Below, in pieces: positions 12,601 to 27,150 of a DNA stretch of 64,000 bases (position 1 is its first letter; each line of letters opens with the position of its first letter). Made by a program: the position numbers and the translations under genes. A model generated the notes under the pieces. The model saw only the letters and a program-made list of their open reading frames with translations. It did no database searches and was not told the DNA's origin. This DNA is from Lethocerus indicus (Eukaryota; Arthropoda; Insecta; Hemiptera; Belostomatidae): assembly GCA_019843655.1 (NCBI GenBank), contig JACDQD010000007.1, positions 11,033,600 to 11,097,599 of the forward strand, given 5' to 3'.

Positions 12601-13644
12601 ACCAGAATGTCAATTATAGGTCGTTTTTTTAATTGTTTTCAATTTGTATTGTCACGAACTATCGAGCTTCTACAAGACAAAATCAAGATTTAATTTGTTC
12701 GCTTCATGGAATACAATTATTTTCAAATAGCTCTGTATAATAGAGCTACACGCCCATTAATTCATGCTTTATGAATTAAGACGCCCAAACGATAAATTTA
12801 ATAATATAGGAATGAACAGTTTCATTTTGTATCTGCATTAGAACAGTTATTTTTCATGAAAACATGGTATATTATATAGTTATCTCGTTTACCTGAAAAA
12901 GTTGAACTCGCATGTATATCAGTAATGAATGTATTTGAGGTGGCTGTTGCCAAAAATTAAGAGGCACTAACAAGGCTACGTTTTTTGAACGAAAATATCA
13001 GCATGTTTTACATCTTTTAATTAAAAATTCTTTCCGTATAAATGTAAAATCGTGTTCTGCAGACCACGGTACTTTGTGTTGCACTCTTCTTAATTGTAAG
13101 GTGCGGTACTAATTGGTAAACGTAATGTAATAGTAGAACACTCATTCCCGGATATGAAAGAATGAAAAATTGAAATGTAACTCGAAAGCTAATAATGAAC
13201 ACTATATTAAATGCCAAGTAAAAAATATCTAATAGATATCTCTACGTCTGTTTATTAAAATTAATATTGAAAACAAAGCTCTTTCCCTGAGTATTTTAAT
13301 TTGTCCCTCATTCTTCTTTAATTCCTAATCATCACTATGTACAAGTGATTAACCTAAATACAAATCATTTTGTGTTGTGTTCCTGTAAAATAAATTTCCT
13401 TTTATGGTATTAATTAAACAGTATGAAAGTATTTGTCAATCGTTGGATTATCTATCCCCTGTCTAGCGTGTTTTTGTAATGCGTTTTCAGATTCTCGCTG
13501 CCGTCACTAGCATTGTAGTTTTGATGAGAACCTTATTATGTATTAACGGAATAAAATCATTAAATAAGCGAGTTGATGATCTATCCCATTACCAGAAATA
13601 ACTTAAACTATTATTGATTACGCACTTATCATTGTTTCCTTTTG

Positions 13645-13673
<29 letters not shown>
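13645..13673. repeat. T29 homopolymer
   Basis: A run of 29 T on the plus strand. It could be the tail of a retroposed sequence inserted in minus orientation, but I see no recognisable SINE or target duplication next to it. Confidence 0.95.
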
Positions 13674-13675
<2 letters not shown>

Positions 13676-16600
13676 CTATTAACACTGTGAATACTAACAC
13701 CTTCTTAATTTCTAATTCCGTATTCAGTATAAACTCCGAGGGGTGTTGCCGGGCAGGCCTCGTTCCGTTACCGTTTTCACGGAATAACTTTTAAAGTTTG
13801 TTTACTGTTCTGTAAACGATTGTACCGATAAGACGAGGTCTACTGGGAGTTCTCGTGCCACTTTTGCCCCCCACCCACACCCGCGGCCTCCGTTTTTTTT
13901 TCGGTAGTCGGCCCGGGAGCGTGCCGAAATTTACATATTCAATTTTGCACCGGTCTCCGCTGGTTGCGTGCCCCCGAACCCCTGGCCGGTTCCAAAACCT
14001 GTATTTAGTCATAGAACAGAGCCCACCGATCGCCGTTCCCTTTGCAAGCAATGACAATTTTCAGGGCCGCTCCCCCGTTGACTGTAGCAAAAGCTGATGC
14101 GATCGTCGTTCGTCAAGTTGTTATGCACGGGTACATTGTAACGGTCTCACGGTATTTCTCCCAATAATAGTGTGCGGTATCGCTATGTTAAACTGAAAAA
14201 ATATTATCCCTGGTGTAGGGAGAGGTCTGACCTGGCGCTTCATCGGGAGCCGTTTCATAAATAATGAAACTGCTATAAATACACGCTGTTGGCCGAATTC
14301 GATCTAGCCGAGAAGCATTTAGGCGACTGGTGACGGAAAATAGCACGAGTGAAGATTCTAGATTTCATTGTTCACACGGACTAGTTGAATAAAAGATCGC
14401 TTCCCTATCCGGTCTTACTAATAAAATAATATCGAAGGGCTCCTCGTCTTTTTTTATTGTACTGAAATGAGAGCAGAGAGTCAGCGTACTCTGTATCAAC
14501 CGTTAGAGCAACCGGTATAGCCCAAGGTAAAACAGGAGAGGGGCTGCACAAAGACGACCGTATTAGGGCGTTAACACCGGGTATAAATAATTTATTTAGG
14601 AGGACCCTGGATATAATTTTCGGGGGGCGCTGTAGTTATTCCCGAAATGAGCCGAATCCCGCGTTGAAAAGCGGAAGTTCATCGTCTTTAGGGGAGAGAT
14701 AGGGCCGTGCGATCAGTCGGGAAGGGCCGTCCCCTTCTCGCTCCCCACCGCTTGTTTGCCCTCTGTCGAGTGTAGGCGCGTGATCTTCCCGGCGTTTATA
14801 TTTCGCGCAAAGGGAAAATAAAGAGGGGGCGTGGGCGGCGAGGGCCCTGGGCTTTCCCCTGCAGACCGCTTTCAACAAACAGCCCATCCTATACACTTAC
14901 CAGATAACCGCCCCCATACTCGCCCTACTCTAATTCTCTTTGCTTCTATATGCGAACGCCTTGTACTCAGCCAGTGTCCTCCCCTCTGTACACACTCACG
15001 CATTTCCTTTCTCTTCTATTATTCCCTCCCCCCCTCTACAGCTACCAGGAATTTTTCATTTTGTATTTGAAAACGGTCGTTAGTAACTTCAAGCAGACGT
15101 GTAACCGCTTTAAGACGTGTGTTTTCAAATGTTACGACTCTTGTGATTTTCCCATTCATCTCAGAATGGGAATTGTTCACAGCGGAAATCCACTTATAAA
15201 ATGAAAATCTTCGGCCTCCAGTAGCCCATTTGGTCCCAAGTAATGTTTTTACTCGGAGGTTTATTTAGGAGGATTAACTTTTAATTCTCTCAATTCCAAA
15301 ATATGAAACTGCTATGAGAAACGGTTGCAGTATTGTGTGCAGAGCGTGTACGTTAGGATCAGCTGTGTCAGCTGTCTAGGCGGGGGCTTTACTTTCGAAC
15401 ATACGTCGCGATCGATACGGGACGCTCGTTGCTATAAACAGTCGGTCGTATTTAATGGGACAAACGGTGAATTAATATTGTTTTGGAGGGAGGGAGGCGT
15501 TTGGAGGAGGGGGTTTGGAGGCGTCACTCATACGCCGGCATAAACCGAGCTGAAACTTAGTTTAGATAAGGGCCCCGGGTGGGAACCGCGATGACATCTC
15601 TAGCCGCCCAGTTTGATAGTTGGTTTAAACCGAGTGTTAACCGCTCCCGGCTACGAGTCTATATACGGAATCCGAGAGATTGTTTCAGCGGACGGCTCTC
15701 CTCTGGCCCGACTGCCGAATTGTTTCCTCCGAGTCTGAATTTGATGTTTCTCTCGGCGGTTCTGGAACAGAAAGCTCTGTTTGCACGAGGCCACGCTCCG
15801 CGTTCGAACTGCCGCGGGGAAACCGACCTATAAGAAACCTTGGACCGCCTGCAGGCTATATTGTCAACGTCTGCAAGTGCCGAGCCGAAAATCTAACTCA
15901 CTAATCTTTTCGCTTTCTCAACTGGTTCCTTTCAGCCCGAATATACCTCTAGCCGCCGAGACTCACAAACTTAGTCAGGGGCTCCTCTTCCTCCCGTTAA
16001 AGTGCTCGGCCCTTCTACTCGTATCACAACGTGGAGTTTATTTGTGGGACAAACTACCTAACTGAAATTTAATGAGAATACTGGAGTTGGTGAACTCCAT
16101 TCGTTTAATCGGTTGAAATTTGTAATTGAATAAAAGGCCGTTCTCGTTACTCTATATTTGCCGACGTTATTAGCTACCCTGAATTCAACTTCGGGGTAAG
16201 ACAAGAATGCTTACAATATTCACGTTACGTACATTATGCCATTTATAACATTATTTCTAATTTAAAACAGTTGAAATTGTCGATTCGAAAACCCAGATTA
16301 GTTGAAACACCAGTATTATTTTTAGAAAATCAAATCAATGTAATTTAACGAAATTTGGCATGCTATTATCTGCAACTTTAAGTATATTAAGTCATTATTA
16401 TTACGTTATACTTTTTAATGAGCGATTATTGTAAATAATGAAGCAAAATTCCAACAGCACTAATCAAAACGGCTGTATAGAATACAATTAACTACCGAGG
16501 AAAAATTGAAAAATGAAGTGACCTCATTATGCCAGAGATAATTCCGAATATGGCTAATGTTTATTCGGGTATACAAAAGGCATAAAACGAAATGGGGCTG

Positions 16601-18309
16601 GTTACAATGTAGGAGGCGGCTCCGATAATGGTCTCAATAATTCACGAGGGGCAGCGAACAGTACGCATATTAAAAGCTAGTGTTAAAAGCTCTCGTCCGT
16701 TAAAGACAAAGCAGTGACTGAATACCGTATCGAGCTTTACAATCTCAATTATAATTGCTCTATATTATATACTCACAATTACATCTGACGGTAATTAATA
16801 TTGATTCGAGGATAGGTTTAAAAAATATTTAATTTTCCAAAAACCAGTCGAACATGCACCTACTCTTTTGTTAAAAATCAGTGACTATTCCTTGGTACTA
16901 TGGTGCCATGAACAGGAGTTGGAGAAATCCTTTTTATAATAAAATAAGTAGCAGAACTATACGGAATTCATTTTCGATTCGTTACATTGCTAATTTTCAT
17001 AAATAGACGTTTCTAGGTCTGAAATAAAATTTTCAGCCGCGGTAGTTCATTTATGAGCAACACTTTCGCAATGAATGCAGCGAAACAGGAACGGGGATTA
17101 TTACGAAACAGGTTAAATGTAAGTAATATCATTCCTAGGGTCTGTTCTTAGGGCGATAGACCCGTTCATTCTGCAGTGAGTTTTATATGAGAGCTCGCCA
17201 AATGTCTCCCATTCGTGGAAGAAGGGGGTAGTTCCGCGCAACAGGAAAACCGAGTGGGCGAAACTGCGGGGGGATGAATTATTAATTGCGCTATCGAATT
17301 ACGGTCCGATTGCTTCATCACCCGACTAATTATTACCCTCCTACAATTATGCCGAATAGCCGGACCCCGGATCTCCATCAATTCCGTATCTAGGGATCGA
17401 TTCCGGATCCATTCCGTATTTAGGCCTAATATTATTGAAAATTGGCGGGTGCCATCTTGCAGTGTGCTTTCTGTGGCTCCAATGTATGACTTTGTACCAG
17501 GTAAAACGAAAATCGAGCCGCATTTAAGAGGTTTAATTCACATCAACGCGGGGATAAATTTCATTACTCACCGGGTTCCGTAGTTTTTATATTTAAAATC
17601 CTAATTTTGGCTGCAGAAGGCGCGGTGCTTTTACCAATAAATTCGCATGAATTATTTCAACTCTCACTCTAAAGTTCCATGTTTAAAAACAAGGCAATTT
17701 CTCTCCGGGGATAGTGCAACACTGGCTCATAGTTCATGCAAGGTGCAATTTACACTATTAAATAGTAGCCGGCAGTTCGCCCCAGTCTCGCGTCTAAATG
17801 GACTTGAATAGATATTTATGGGCAGGGCCATCCCTCCAAGCCCCACTTAAAAACATCTCGTCAGCACTCCTAACCCTCGCTCTAACCAACCTCTGTATCG
17901 CCCCTATCCCAGCCTCTTTCTACCCCACTCGCCCTCTGTGGATAAATGCAATTTTCCCTTCTTAAAAACCCTGTCCCAGCCCCGGTATCGTTTGCATGCC
18001 GGCCACAAATGCAAATGAAAGAGGGCGGGATATTTTTCCCCCTCCTTTTTCACTTTTTCTCTTTCCCCACGCTTCTCACTCTCACTCACTCTCCCTCCAT
18101 CTCCCTCAATCCCTCCTGCTCTACGCGTCCGAAATGAAAAATACCATAAAATATACTCGTGTAATGTTAAATGGAGTCTCCAATGAAATCAGGAACAACT
18201 TTACATAACACCTCTTGAAAGAGAAGATAAACAACGATAAAATATTAAATTCGAATACGATATTTATAATTATAATACACTGTGAGAATTTCAGGAAAAT
18301 GGAAGATCT

Positions 18310-18390
18310 TTATTATCATTTAATTAATGATTAAATTAATCAGAAATATCGGGAGTACCATTAAGTTAATTAATTAAATTAATGAAGGTC
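18310..18390. promoter_or_regulatory. Possible homeodomain-site cluster
   Basis: Dense overlapping TAAT/ATTA cores in catttaattaatgattaaat and gttaattaattaaattaat. This composition fits homeodomain binding sites, but in AT-rich intron DNA such clusters also arise by chance. It lies about 470 bp downstream of exon C in the transcribed direction. Confidence 0.25.
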
Positions 18391-18854
18391 ATAAAGAAGG
18401 CAGGAGATAATGGTCTCTAGAAATGTAATGACGAAATCGATTGTATTTTATTAATTAAAGTTTCATGTCCTACCTGATGCACAACACGTTGCTCATTTTT
18501 TAAGAAAGTAGCATCGGAATTATTGGAACAGTTGACCCGGATTTTTATATTGCATTAGATTCATGAAAATTACATAGAATCATTCCTGCATTATTTTAAA
18601 GATGGAAATAGTGCCTCCATGCAACGGAAAATGTATTTCCCTATCCGCTGCAAGTGCTACACTCTAACGGTTTAGAGGCTGTTATAGGCGCTGCACTCTA
18701 CCGGTTATTACTGTACCGCTCAACCAACAGAAGCGGCTTTTGTTTTGTTAATTTCTGGAATTTACCTTATTGCATAATAATAATGAACCGGTATCCCAAA
18801 TATTACACTGTTGGTATCTTATACTCATGGTATATAAAATCAAATACTACTTAC

Positions 18855-18983
18855 ATTGCACTCGGAGCATGACTCGTTTACTGATGGATGGTGGTACGCC
18901 GTTGCTGGCTATGCAGAGGTAGGCTCCCATGTGAAGTCTGCTCACTTTGGTTATGTGCAGCACTTCCCCGTCGACAACGTTCA
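18855..18983 (-). CDS. DIP-like Ig-superfamily protein, exon C (second half of Ig domain 2)
   Basis: This 129 bp exon is phase 1 to phase 1. Joined to exon B it reads VNVVDGEVLHITKVSRLHMG, then AYLCIASNGVPPSISKR and VMLRVQ. The Cys of AYLCIASNGVPP (residue 24) is the second Ig2 disulphide cysteine, and the VPPSISKR segment is the G strand and Ig2-Ig3 linker typical of DIPs. The acceptor is tttgttgcag at 18984-18993 and the donor T|gtaagt, close to consensus, has GT at 18854-18853. There is no methionine-started frame covering it, so it is easily missed by ORF-based annotation. It lies 40.5 kb downstream of exon B, the other half of the same domain. The exact phase match and the fit to the family make the link secure despite the distance. 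Confidence 0.92.
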
Positions 18984-21900
18984 CTGCAACAAAACGGGCA
19001 TAGGTAATGTCGTAGATCTTATTCCTTGATTTGTGTAGAATGTATTGTTCTTTTTCAATAAACGATATTATCCGCCGAATCTGCTCATTTCACAGGAATA
19101 TTTCCTCAAAAAACGGGCATCCCACTAACAATGAAAGTTTGGATTTTTCACGCCGGAGAACAACACCGGCAACACAGAAATATCGAAGAACCCCAAAAGA
19201 AAATAAAGAAGAATCAACGAAATACATAGACATTATTAATAATCAGCGTAGGAACTGAATCCGCCCCAACTTCCTTTTAAACTTGACCTCGTCCAGCGCC
19301 TTTTCCCGATTGGGCGTCGAAACCAATTAAAAACAAGTTGGTTAGTGGTGGAGGGGGCACATCACTCTTTTTTATTTTAATTATACAATTTTTTTGTCCC
19401 TGGCTCCTCTAACGACCCCTAATGATTCGGAAACCGTGGCGGAGGGCGATAATTGGACAATTAGTCGGCCGTGGACCGGTTATTCTGTCGTGCGGGGGTG
19501 GCACTAGCCCCTACGGCTAATGGCAGACCGCCCTGAAATACGGCCCCTGGGGTAAGAAGACTTACGGGACTACTTAAGGCGGGGGGACCATCTTAATTGT
19601 AATTGGTCGTTTGAATATAAATTTTGAATTTTAACGCCGCGAAACACGCCCCCGACAGGGACACGATAATGGAATAAAAACCAATTTCGAGAAATTTATG
19701 GGCCGGTCTCCAAGCGTTCGGAATGCCATCAGTCGTGTCAGTTTGAACCCCCCTCCCGCCGTGGTTTCGTTCAACCCTAATCTAGATTAGAGTCTGCCTC
19801 CTATCCGGTCCCCGGCTGGCATATTAATCTGATAATTTGGCCCTGATTCGAACCCGGATCACACACTACAAAATGTGGGTAATATGGGGACATTCTGGAC
19901 GACTTGCAGTTTTATAATGTGCGTGAGGGTTGAGTTGCGCCTAACAGGAAACGCGTGCTTGACTCTGGTTTTATATATTTTCTCCCTAGTTTACGTTTCA
20001 ACTGTTGTAGTCTTACTGTTTTAACAGGAAATGATAAGTAGCGATGCCCTACTCCTCATTCAATTGATCCTTACTCTATTGGACCAATACTATCATTATG
20101 TATGTAGGGAGCAGCGGCCTTTATGGAAAAGCATTCGTTAAAGAAGGAACCACCCAACTAACTAATGATTGTCATCTGAGTTCTACTCGCGATTAATCCA
20201 TGTTTGCGATTGGATTTGATCCACCGCCGTAATTCGAAAACCGGGTCCGCTCAGTATTATACCAGTTGTAGAATGATGATTGACAGTGGGCGAGCGGAAC
20301 ACCGCCCGTGGCCCCTATTATGTTATTGATTTGGCGTGTATTTGGTTCGAAATTTCGGACGGTTCACCTGTGAGCATTCGGCTCAATGGACGTACGAATT
20401 CCGTTAAACGATAATGCGCGTTTGGGCAACCGGCCAGACAAAATAATATTAGGCGAAGCATTACCGATATTGTGCCGCTGTGGATATCGTGGCGAGCGGT
20501 GCTTCCACCACGAGTACGTAGATCGTAACGTCCTATAATTTTTATATATTACGAACATATTATAACGGATACAACTATTTACTACATTCAAAGATGATTA
20601 TGCAATACAAAGAGCTTAAAGTAACAATTTTCTGAAAGTTATTTCACTTCTAAATTGAACCTTTTAAATGGTCGGCGAACATACAAACGAAACAAGAAAC
20701 CCGGGACCGACGAAACAGACGTGCTAGAACGTCCAGCGGGTACTTTGGAGCTTGTACCCTCGCTAAGGTATGGGAAAAGACAGGATGATCCTCTCTGGTT
20801 GTGACAACCGGCCGACAGCAGCCGTCCTCAACACAGATCCAACATCGAATCTGGCGCACCATTACTCGCGAGCGTAGCCTCGAGTACCTCTCCTACCCTT
20901 TATAAGTTATAGGCGCTGTTGTGGGGAGCGGATACGTAAAAGTTTTACTCTGAGCAGGGCCTTTAGGATAATGGGAAATGATTAGTAACACCGAATAATA
21001 AGTGTTGAATCCAATATTCGGATAGGTCAGATCGGGGCCCTCGAACAGTCACAGACTCGACATTCATAGCGCGTAAATGCGCAAACGGCGACCGTTTCTA
21101 AATCGCGGCCCAAATATCCGAATATAATGCAATTATACCGCGCCGACATCCGTTTGTCTCCGGGCCCGAATTAACGAAACTTTAATATTCAAATTCCCGT
21201 CATCCCTTTGATTAAACTGCATAATAAACGCGGAAAATTGAATTCGGACCGCACCACCCGGACGGCGGTAATAAATCAAAAACTGGGAAATTTAATAACA
21301 GAGTAAAGGTCGGGCGCGGATTCAACCAGTATAGCTTTCTCGGTTAACTCAGATCGAAATTTCAACTTTGATCTGCGCGCCCTTCTGAATTGATCTACAC
21401 GGGAAAATGTTGCCGATTGAATGATGTCATCTCGTGACAATGTCCCCATTGGGAGTGTGCAGCGACCCCCCAATGAATACGACCCCCGCTATATTTTTTT
21501 TATGGTTTGTTAATGACCGCGCGTGACATTTATCGCTGTAACGCTTCAGTGTTGATGGGGCGGTTCGTGCTTTACTCTATTGCGCGGCGGAAAATCACAC
21601 GAGCTGCGTCACCTCCCCATCAATATTATGGAATCGCTGAGCAGCGCATACATTTATATCCAAGCTTTAATAAAGTAGCGTACCGATCAAATGAATAGAG
21701 TACGACTGTGAAACGCATTTTAAATTAATTCCGTTATTAAATTAAAATAATCGTACATTAGAATTCGGCACCATTTGTTACTCGTTGTTCAACCGATATC
21801 TGTAGCCGCGTTCTACTATTTATCTAAGAGTAGTCCACGTTCAAACACTAATAGAGGCTGCAACTTTATGTTTCCTTACTCAAAAGGGCTAACCTCGGGT

Positions 21901-22646
21901 TGTCCGCTGGCGGTGTACGAGAAATGTTCCAATCATTCTCGAATTTGAGCTAATTTATCCCGTTTGGGAAACAGATATTAAATCGGGAATTTTTTAAACG
22001 TTCGCCTAAGAACGGACGTCGGTTGGGCGTATTCCGCCCGGCGACCCGGCTTAATTGTAGCCAACTTAGTCTCCGGGTGGTAGCGCGAGAACTTCACTTC
22101 AAGTTCGAGTGGGCTCAAGTCTACCGGGGGGCTTTGATTTGGGCGAGTCCCCCACCGCCGGTAATGTGGCTCCTACAATAATTCATTGTCTCCGGGTCCC
22201 CGCCAGCCGTCCCATTGTCTACCCGACTTCGTCTTACCCCCCCCCAGCCGCCGTCACCGCCCCTGCCAAATGCCATTAGACGTTTACAGAGGAGAAGACG
22301 AACTGCCACGGATGAGGCCGTACGCTTGAGAAGATATAATAGGTAGATATCATACCTACCGGCTGATAATGTCTATTTAAAACGATTAAAGATTGAATAA
22401 CTAGTGTGAACTGGTATTATAAGTTCGAATATTTTCATAGCCTAGAGTAGGAAAGAACGAATATGTTTTTTAACATATTAAACAATGGATATTGATTTAT
22501 AACTACGTTGTGACAAGGCTCTGAATTGCACTAGAATGATTTATAGGGCAGTAGTAGAAAGAATTCAGTCGTGATGAACAACTTGTTTAAACATTCCTTA
22601 TCCTAAAACTTGATCTTTGATTGTCCCTGTACAAGAAGTTGAACGT

Positions 22647-22681
22647 CTTCATTACTCACTAAATCAACTTCATTACTCACT
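22647..22681. repeat. Short 21 bp tandem duplication
   Basis: The motif cttcattactcact occurs at 22647-22660 and again at 22668-22681, a period of 21 bp. It is a small local duplication in the large intron. Confidence 0.75.
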
Positions 22682-24552
22682 GAATTATAATTTTTTGAAG
22701 TTGTAATTAGTGGTAGTAGATTAAATGAAATTGTGTTTCACCTTGTTCTCGATTTAGGTATACGGAAAGTACCAATATGTTCTTTTTTAAAACGGAGGAG
22801 CTTGCATTAAACGAAAATTACATAAAAATTAAAACGGGAATTGTAAAATATAAATATAATTACTAAAAGAAGAAGCATTGTTTGCCTGAAAAGTTGATAA
22901 TGGCCTATATAGGAGTTAATGATCACCGTGTACTGGCGCAAATACAAGCATTTCGTTCATAACCGCACTTCGGAACTAATCCACATTTCTCTCTATGTTA
23001 GACTGCTGGAGTTCTGTGTCCGACTGCCCCCCGCCCCTCCTCCACTACTCCCCGAAAGCCCTTTGTCGGGCGGTCGAACTCCAGATACAGATTTCCCTAT
23101 TTACGTTCAACTTGCTAACGGAGTTGCGCCCGATCCAGTTGGTGACCTGGTTCGTCTCTTTCCCGAAAGACATTTGGCCGGAGGTCGACTTGGTCGATAG
23201 TTGAAGTATGACTATCTCATTCATTCCCAGGGAGTATATTGAGAGGAAAACTTTCACAAGTGCCACCCAGAAAAGACAATTCGCTAGAAAATTAGGTCCA
23301 CCTCTCGAAAATCGAATTCCGGATCCGATATTTTTATTCTTAGTGCTAACTTAGGGGCGAATATTCCTTCGTAGATTCACCCATATATATTCAAATAAAT
23401 TATACATCGCTGAATTAGTTTTCTATCGGTGTAATTGTAGGTATGTTTAACAAAGAATAGAAGGTTGTTTTGCGCGTGATTAATAATAAGCTAACAAGAT
23501 TTATCATTCGTACCCAACTATACAAGAGATGGAATACCGCCAACAATGGCGATAAGCCAAAACCGGTTCGGGATAACAGTGGGACGGAGAGCGGAATCAG
23601 GGTGTCCCGCTAATTATGCTACAGCGTAACAACTCAGTTCTGCAAACTGAACTTTTGTTAATATTAACCGCAGAATTCGGACATTTTTTCCAAAATATGA
23701 ACACAGAGCTCAGAATCGAGTGGTATCCCCTGAAACACCACGAAATTCACGATGAGAGATTTAAGCCCGATACGTCCTGGTTTGTTGTTTCTGCGGGGCA
23801 GGATCGGCCGCCTTTTTTACATATATCAGCCGGTGAAAAAATATAAGGCCCGCTGAGAGATTACCGGCGCCGTATTTTCATATCGGTTATTTATTGCATC
23901 CCCCTCCTACCAACCTTGGGGCCCTCCCGACAGATTTCAAAACGCGGGATGTCGGTCCCCCGTTTAATACGATCCGCGACCCCGGCACATCGCTCACCGC
24001 CGATACCGGCCGGCGAAACAGCCGTGTTTCCGCAATTGGAAGGTGGCAACGCCCCTCGGGTCATTTCGGCCGGGTAATAGCCTCGTGGAAAACATCGGGG
24101 AGGCTCTGTATCACTCGTAAATTCGATAGGGACAACGGCTGCCACCACTACCCGCTATTTCCAATCGGGGCTCGCGCCTACCAGATGAATTTCGGTGTCC
24201 TGTGGGCGAGAAACAATTGGCGGTCTATTCGGCGTTAATTCGAATGTCTGGGGAAGAGTAACAGAACGATGGGCTTGAGCTTCAGATATGAAAAAGTTAT
24301 ATATACGACCAAATGTTTTTTTGAGTCCATATAAGTTAATTAAGTGAAATTTACAGTATTTTATGATAAGAATACTAAATGGACAACAACTAATTGATGA
24401 ATTACCGACTGAATGTGTTAATTGTAAACTTATATTAAACTAATATACTATTAATAAATTATTATACCTTCTTTCCAATAAAAAGAACTTAATTAATTAA
24501 GGATTTATTTTATTGATCATACATGCATGCATTTGTTATATTTATTCGTTTG

Positions 24553-24677
24553 CCGGCGCTGATACTAAGAATGCAATACGGATCTGTAATGCGGGCTAGG
24601 TATTAGCGCCTGGTTATTTTTTGAAGTTAGCTTTATACATTTATAGAGACAGTTATGCGGGTCTAGTATTAGCGCCG
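24553..24677 (+). mobile_element. Dispersed element, copy 1 (MITE-like)
   Basis: A 125 bp segment begins ccggcgctgatactaag and ends gtctagtattagcgccg, so its ends form an inverted repeat (CCGGCGCTRATAC / GTATTAGCGCCG). It also holds an internal copy of the same motif (ggtattagcgcctg, about 24600-24613). The reverse complement of 35161-35282 matches it almost along the whole length. Similarity seems to extend some 60 bp before 24553 (ttaattaatt, catgcatttgttatatttattcg), so the true element may be longer. There is no coding capacity. Classification as a MITE is inference from structure and copy number. Confidence 0.7.
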
Positions 24678-24728
24678 TTCTTCCCACTCATCCCAATGTA
24701 AATAATGAGCTCCTCCTCAACTCTTCAT

Positions 24729-24768
24729 ACACGCGCGCGCACAGTCACACACACACATACACACACAA
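24729..24768. repeat. CG/CA-rich imperfect dinucleotide repeat
   Basis: An acacgcgcgcgcac segment is followed by interrupted cacacacaca repeats, about 50 bp after dispersed element copy 1. Confidence 0.85.
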
Positions 24769-26289
24769 AGACCTAACGACGTTAGCTCCAATTAAGTTGC
24801 GCTAATATTTAACGCGTAATTCAATGTCGGTGGAGCAAGGCAACATAGAGAAGCGAGCAAAAGCGAAGGCGGTAGGCTAATATTCTGTTCTCTAAATGCG
24901 AGTTATTTATGATGAGCCCTAAAAAACCATTTCCATACGGGAGCTTGGTTCAACTCTGTCGGTGCAAAAAATATTTGATGCCAGAAATGTAATTTATGAC
25001 CTGTTTACATCATTAACAAGGTAAAATTATGCACACATATTTTTCTGTTTACGCAGAAAATTAAACGCGAAAAACGGAATAATTATAATAGGGCAGTAAT
25101 CTTTCTTTGTTTAATTTTTTCCAAAGTGTAAACGTACAGATACAAAATCGTCTCTCTTAATACAATATAAGTTAATATATAATGGAATTAGGTTCACGGT
25201 AAGGGACAAATCAGTTAGAACACTGTGCAGTTAAAACACCGATCGGGATTCGAACAACCGGCCATTCCTTAATTGATCAAAGGTGGTCTGGGTTTCCTTT
25301 GACCCCGATACTGAGAGTTCCCGAGGGAATAAACGAGAAGAGGAGGATCGTATTTAAAGGGCCGGTGGGGGTACAAAATAGTAACGGAGTCGGCAGGGAT
25401 TTATTTTTGTAAATTTATCGACAACCAGTGCCAATGTTTTCCGCTTTCCTATGGCCGGCCAGTGCTGTTCCATAGCGCCCCCTAGACCAACCCCCATTTC
25501 CGAACCCTTATAAACCTCCAGTATTTTTTGTGTGTTATCACCGATTATTTGGTTGATGTTTACTTCATGACCGCAGCGACGCCTGTCAATTATTGCCGAA
25601 TGTATTTAAATACGATTGAGCGAAAATAACCCCCGAGAATTACTACCGAAACAGACGAATATAATTAACCGACTGATTCTTTTATTACGAAATAATCATT
25701 TCTGTATCCATTCACTATGTTCGTTAGATAGACCGGTTTCGACTTTTCATCGTCATTAGCATTCGGTCCGCAACGCGGTAATACACTTATGCATGCCGGT
25801 TCCCCGATTGATTGATGATTCGATTGATTGGTGGGTACGTGAAGTTTGTCACGCAGTAATTCATTTGCCACTTTCTAGTCGGTTTGATTTATCGTCGCGA
25901 TCAAGTGCCATTTGTGGGATCGCTCGCCCGGTAAGTGCCTGTCTATATCACTGACCGAATGCTACCGACGGTGGCGAAGCGCCAATACAAAAAAAAATGA
26001 CGAAAACCTAACTATTTCAACCTATCCCGCAAGTATAGAAAATAATTTATTCAACTATTCTAAAATTTTCAAAAATAAAACAAGCTGCCATATAATAAGA
26101 GCATTCACTCCTATCGTATTATACGCTTATATATATTATGCATAAATTCTTTTAACCTTTTTTTTATTTTGTACAATCACCATTGAATGTTATAAGTACA
26201 AATGCTGTATGTATGTTTTTTTTCACATGTATGTCGTGATAAATGAAAGCACCCAAAGATGGCACTTTGGACACAAGAACAATTATGGT

Positions 26290-27150
26290 CTAAGGTCTAA
26301 GAAGATCTCTGGCCAGCGGCGTTTAAGCCGACGCGGGGGGGATAATTGATGGGTAAGAGAGGAAAGGGACTGAACGAGTGGATTCGGATTTGGGCGGGTA
26401 TGGGGAATTATGCATGAATCTTACAGAACTAAAATATTAATTTTGTCGTACAGAAATATTAGTACGTTTTAACAACCAGAACATGAAAATGAGAATAGGA
26501 AAAGGACTAGTTTACTGAAACTTTTAAATATTACTAACTCATCTTATACGACCCGCTTGTTTTGTTAATATGGGTATTTATTAGTTGGGCGGTTTGAAAC
26601 CGCAACGCTCGGCAATTAGTACAGGTTGTAGGACATTAGTTTGAGTAGGTCCGGGAGTGTGTGCGGTGGGTGATATATCTGTGCTAACGCGGGGCCGGGC
26701 CTCGGACAATTTCACGGCCGGCCGATCAGGACAGTTGTAACAAAACACCGTAGGCTGGGCCCAAAACCCGATTGAGTGTGAGGGGCGGTGTCGGGGCCGT
26801 ATCATCCCTTAGCTGCGGGGCCGGTGTGTGCGCCCCCCACCCGGATACGGACGTTTTCCAACTGCCGATAAATATATGTGGGGGGGGGGACGTTTAAAAT
26901 GGTAGCGGTGTTTAACACGGCCGGGGGGCCGGGCTGCGCTCCCGGGAGATTCGAATTGACGGGGGCGGCCCCGCTAATCGAACCCCGACAGCTCCGGTTA
27001 AACTGAACGCCGGCGGGCACCGACGATGAGATCGATCGCTATCGTTACCCGGAGAAATCGAAGATCCCCCAGCAATTGGGTTGCCGGGTCCGGTCGGCCC
27101 TCGGGCTTACCCGCCCCTTACCCCTTCGTGAGCCGATCCGAATTAGTGGA
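26290..27150. other. Large GC- and CpG-rich intronic island
   Basis: An island of roughly 860 bp, clearly GC-richer than its AT-rich surroundings apart from an AT-rich interruption at 26410-26590. It has runs such as gggggggggg at 26880-26889, gccggggggccggg and many CpG. No convincing coding frame is seen; open frames here are explained by the rarity of stop codons in GC-rich DNA. It could be a regulatory or conserved non-coding segment, which the sequence alone cannot show. Confidence 0.5.

Larger units (their letters stand above)
8884..18854 (-). other. Intron C-D, 10.0 kb, phase 1
   Basis: GT-AG intron between the Ig2 and Ig3 exons. It contains simple repeats (TAA at 9261, GT at 10211, AT at 10734, T29 at 13645), a composite tandem repeat with palindrome array (11805-12600), GC-rich islands at about 13740-14060, 14640-14900 and 15360-16020, and a pyrimidine-rich stretch at 18030-18120. 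A TTAATTAAT-rich segment lies at 18310-18390, about 470 bp downstream of exon C. The rest, for example 11280-11760, 12600-13620 and 16070-17100, is AT-rich without visible structure. Confidence 0.8.

Noticed and set aside
19840..19880. tRNA-like B box (minus-strand ggttcgaatc)
   Set aside because: The bases around it do not form a T-arm stem, and no acceptor, D or anticodon arms are found upstream. The same holds for similar motifs near 25245 and 39137.
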